This document shows, in pieces, positions 23,430 through 23,859 of a stretch of 23,859 bases of DNA (within the stretch, counting starts at the first letter, position 1; each line of letters begins with the position of its first letter). The stretch lies in NCBI GenBank assembly GCA_031264885.1, contig JAISDM010000024.1, positions 1-23,859 on the forward strand, written 5' to 3'. Below the pieces are notes generated by a model, which ran no database searches, was not told the origin of the DNA, and saw only the letters and a list, made by a program, of their open reading frames with translations. Source of the DNA: Peptococcaceae bacterium. GTDB lineage: Bacteria > Bacillota > Peptococcia > DRI-13 > UBA5745. The translations under genes and the position numbers were made by a program.

Positions 23430-23702
23430 ATGGAGCAGGTCGTCGTGACGGTCACGGGGATGGACAAAATCGGAATTATGGCGGCGGTTTCTACGGTTCT
23501 GGCGGAACGTCAGGTGAATATCCTAGATGTGAGTCAAACCATTTTGCGGGGGTTCTTCTCTATGGTCATGGTGGTGGATATTTCTATGGCCAATGTGGAT
23601 CTGCGGACGCTGCAGACGCTGCTGGCGGATAAGGGGCGGGAGATCGGCATGCAGATCAACGCTCAGCATGAGGATGTGTTCCGCTTCATGCACCGGGTAT
23701 GA
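23430..23702 (+). CDS. ACT-domain protein (UPF0237 family)
   Basis: The 90-residue protein is a single ACT domain: EQVVVTVTGMDKIGIMAAVSTVL, then ERQVNILDVSQTILRGFFSMVMVVDIS, and ALL-type repeat features in LQTLLADKGREIGMQI. ACT domains bind small ligands, often amino acids. Stand-alone members of this family are frequently encoded just before a large PFL-family (UPF0210) protein. ATG 23430 is chosen because AAGGGGGG lies nine bases upstream; TTG 23379 would add 17 unlikely residues. The downstream gene would be expected at the AAGGAGG-ATG at 23728, where a hairpin repeat is found instead. Confidence 0.9.
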   Translation: MEQVVVTVTGMDKIGIMAAVSTVLAERQVNILDVSQTILRGFFSMVMVVDISMANVDLRTLQTLLADKGREIGMQINAQHEDVFRFMHRV

Positions 23703-23727
23703 GCTAGATACCCGTGAAGGAGGAAAT

Positions 23728-23856
23728 ATGTCCCTTACGGCTCCGCGTTTTGAATTTCTACGGCTCAATTTGCTGCAAAAGCCAAACTCGCTCCGCTCAA
23801 ACAGTGGCTTTTGCGGACGCAAATTTCGCCTAGAAATTCTAAAACGCTCCGCCTAA
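23728..23856 (+). pseudogene. Start region with strong RBS that reads into a repeat element (42-codon frame)
   Basis: AAGGAGG followed by AAAT and ATG 23728 is one of the best ribosome sites in the window and sits 25 bases after the ACT gene, where a coupled partner gene would start. The frame begins MSLTAPRFEFLRL and ends at TAA 23854-23856, 42 codons later. Nearly all of it lies within the hairpin repeat at 23739-23853. It is probably the disrupted start of a downstream gene, or a chance frame in the repeat. The window ends too soon to tell. Confidence 0.35.
23739..23853. repeat. ~115-bp dispersed hairpin element
   Basis: The two ends are imperfect inverted copies (GGCTCCGCGTTTTGAATTTC against the complement GGCGGAGCGTTTTAGAATTTC region). 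Inside, GCAAAAGCCA (23775-23784) and TGGCTTTTGC (23805-23814) form a perfect 10-bp stem. The left end recurs at 9472-9501. It is non-coding in appearance and differs from the GC-rich REP-like family. Confidence 0.75.
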
Positions 23857-23859
23857 TCG

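Noticed and set aside
22802..23632. 276-codon plus-strand frame
   Set aside because: It covers the minus-strand orphan and then runs out of frame through the ACT gene, ending in Gly/Ala-rich low-complexity sequence. The minus-strand frame has a coherent signal anchor.

Overview
The window looks like chromosomal DNA from a GC-rich, endospore-forming, anaerobic member of the Firmicutes, most likely class Clostridia. The evidence is direct: SpoIIGA with pro-sigma-E, sigma-G, a YlmC/YmxH-type PRC-barrel protein, NrdR with the oxygen-sensitive class III reductase pair NrdD/NrdG, and a division cluster (YggS, SepF, YggT, DivIVA) running into IleS. No rRNA, tRNA, CRISPR array, transposase or phage gene is visible.

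Layout. (1) 1-6548, minus strand: one open frame of about 2180 codons, cut by the left edge. It encodes a secreted surface protein with a signal peptide, three N-terminal repeats of about 80 residues, an SdrD_B-like domain, a SpaA/prealbumin-like domain and at least four DUF11-like repeats. (2) 6549-7277: a divergent intergenic region with nested hairpins on the surface-gene side, REP-like GC-rich repeats, and a spoIIG-type promoter with a 22-bp spacer. (3) 7278-10349: spoIIGA, sigE, a GNAT acetyltransferase with its own promoter, and sigG behind a candidate sigma-F promoter. (4) 10487-14038: ylmC, then nrdR-nrdD-nrdG with translationally overlapping junctions and a promoter that carries two NrdR-box-like sites. 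(5) 14039-15033: a REP-like cassette, a Cys-rich protein with a sigma-K-like promoter, and an intrinsic terminator. (6) 15124-22626: an HlyD-like membrane-anchored protein, yggS, sepF, yggT, divIVA, ileS and an HI0933-type flavoprotein. ylmH is missing from its usual place before divIVA. (7) 22627-23859: another REP-like cassette, an unrecognised membrane-anchored protein on the minus strand, an ACT-domain protein on the plus strand, and a hairpin repeat placed directly after a strong Shine-Dalgarno and ATG.

How the genes fit together. SpoIIGA processes pro-sigma-E in the mother cell, and sigma-G acts later in the forespore. NrdR probably controls itself and nrdDG for anaerobic dNTP synthesis. 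SepF, YggT and DivIVA serve division and polar membrane organisation. The less ordinary material is the giant surface protein with its hairpin-rich leader, the spoIIGA frame that runs into sigE, the pentapeptide tail of NrdR, the Cys-rich candidate spore protein, and two families of dispersed repeats.
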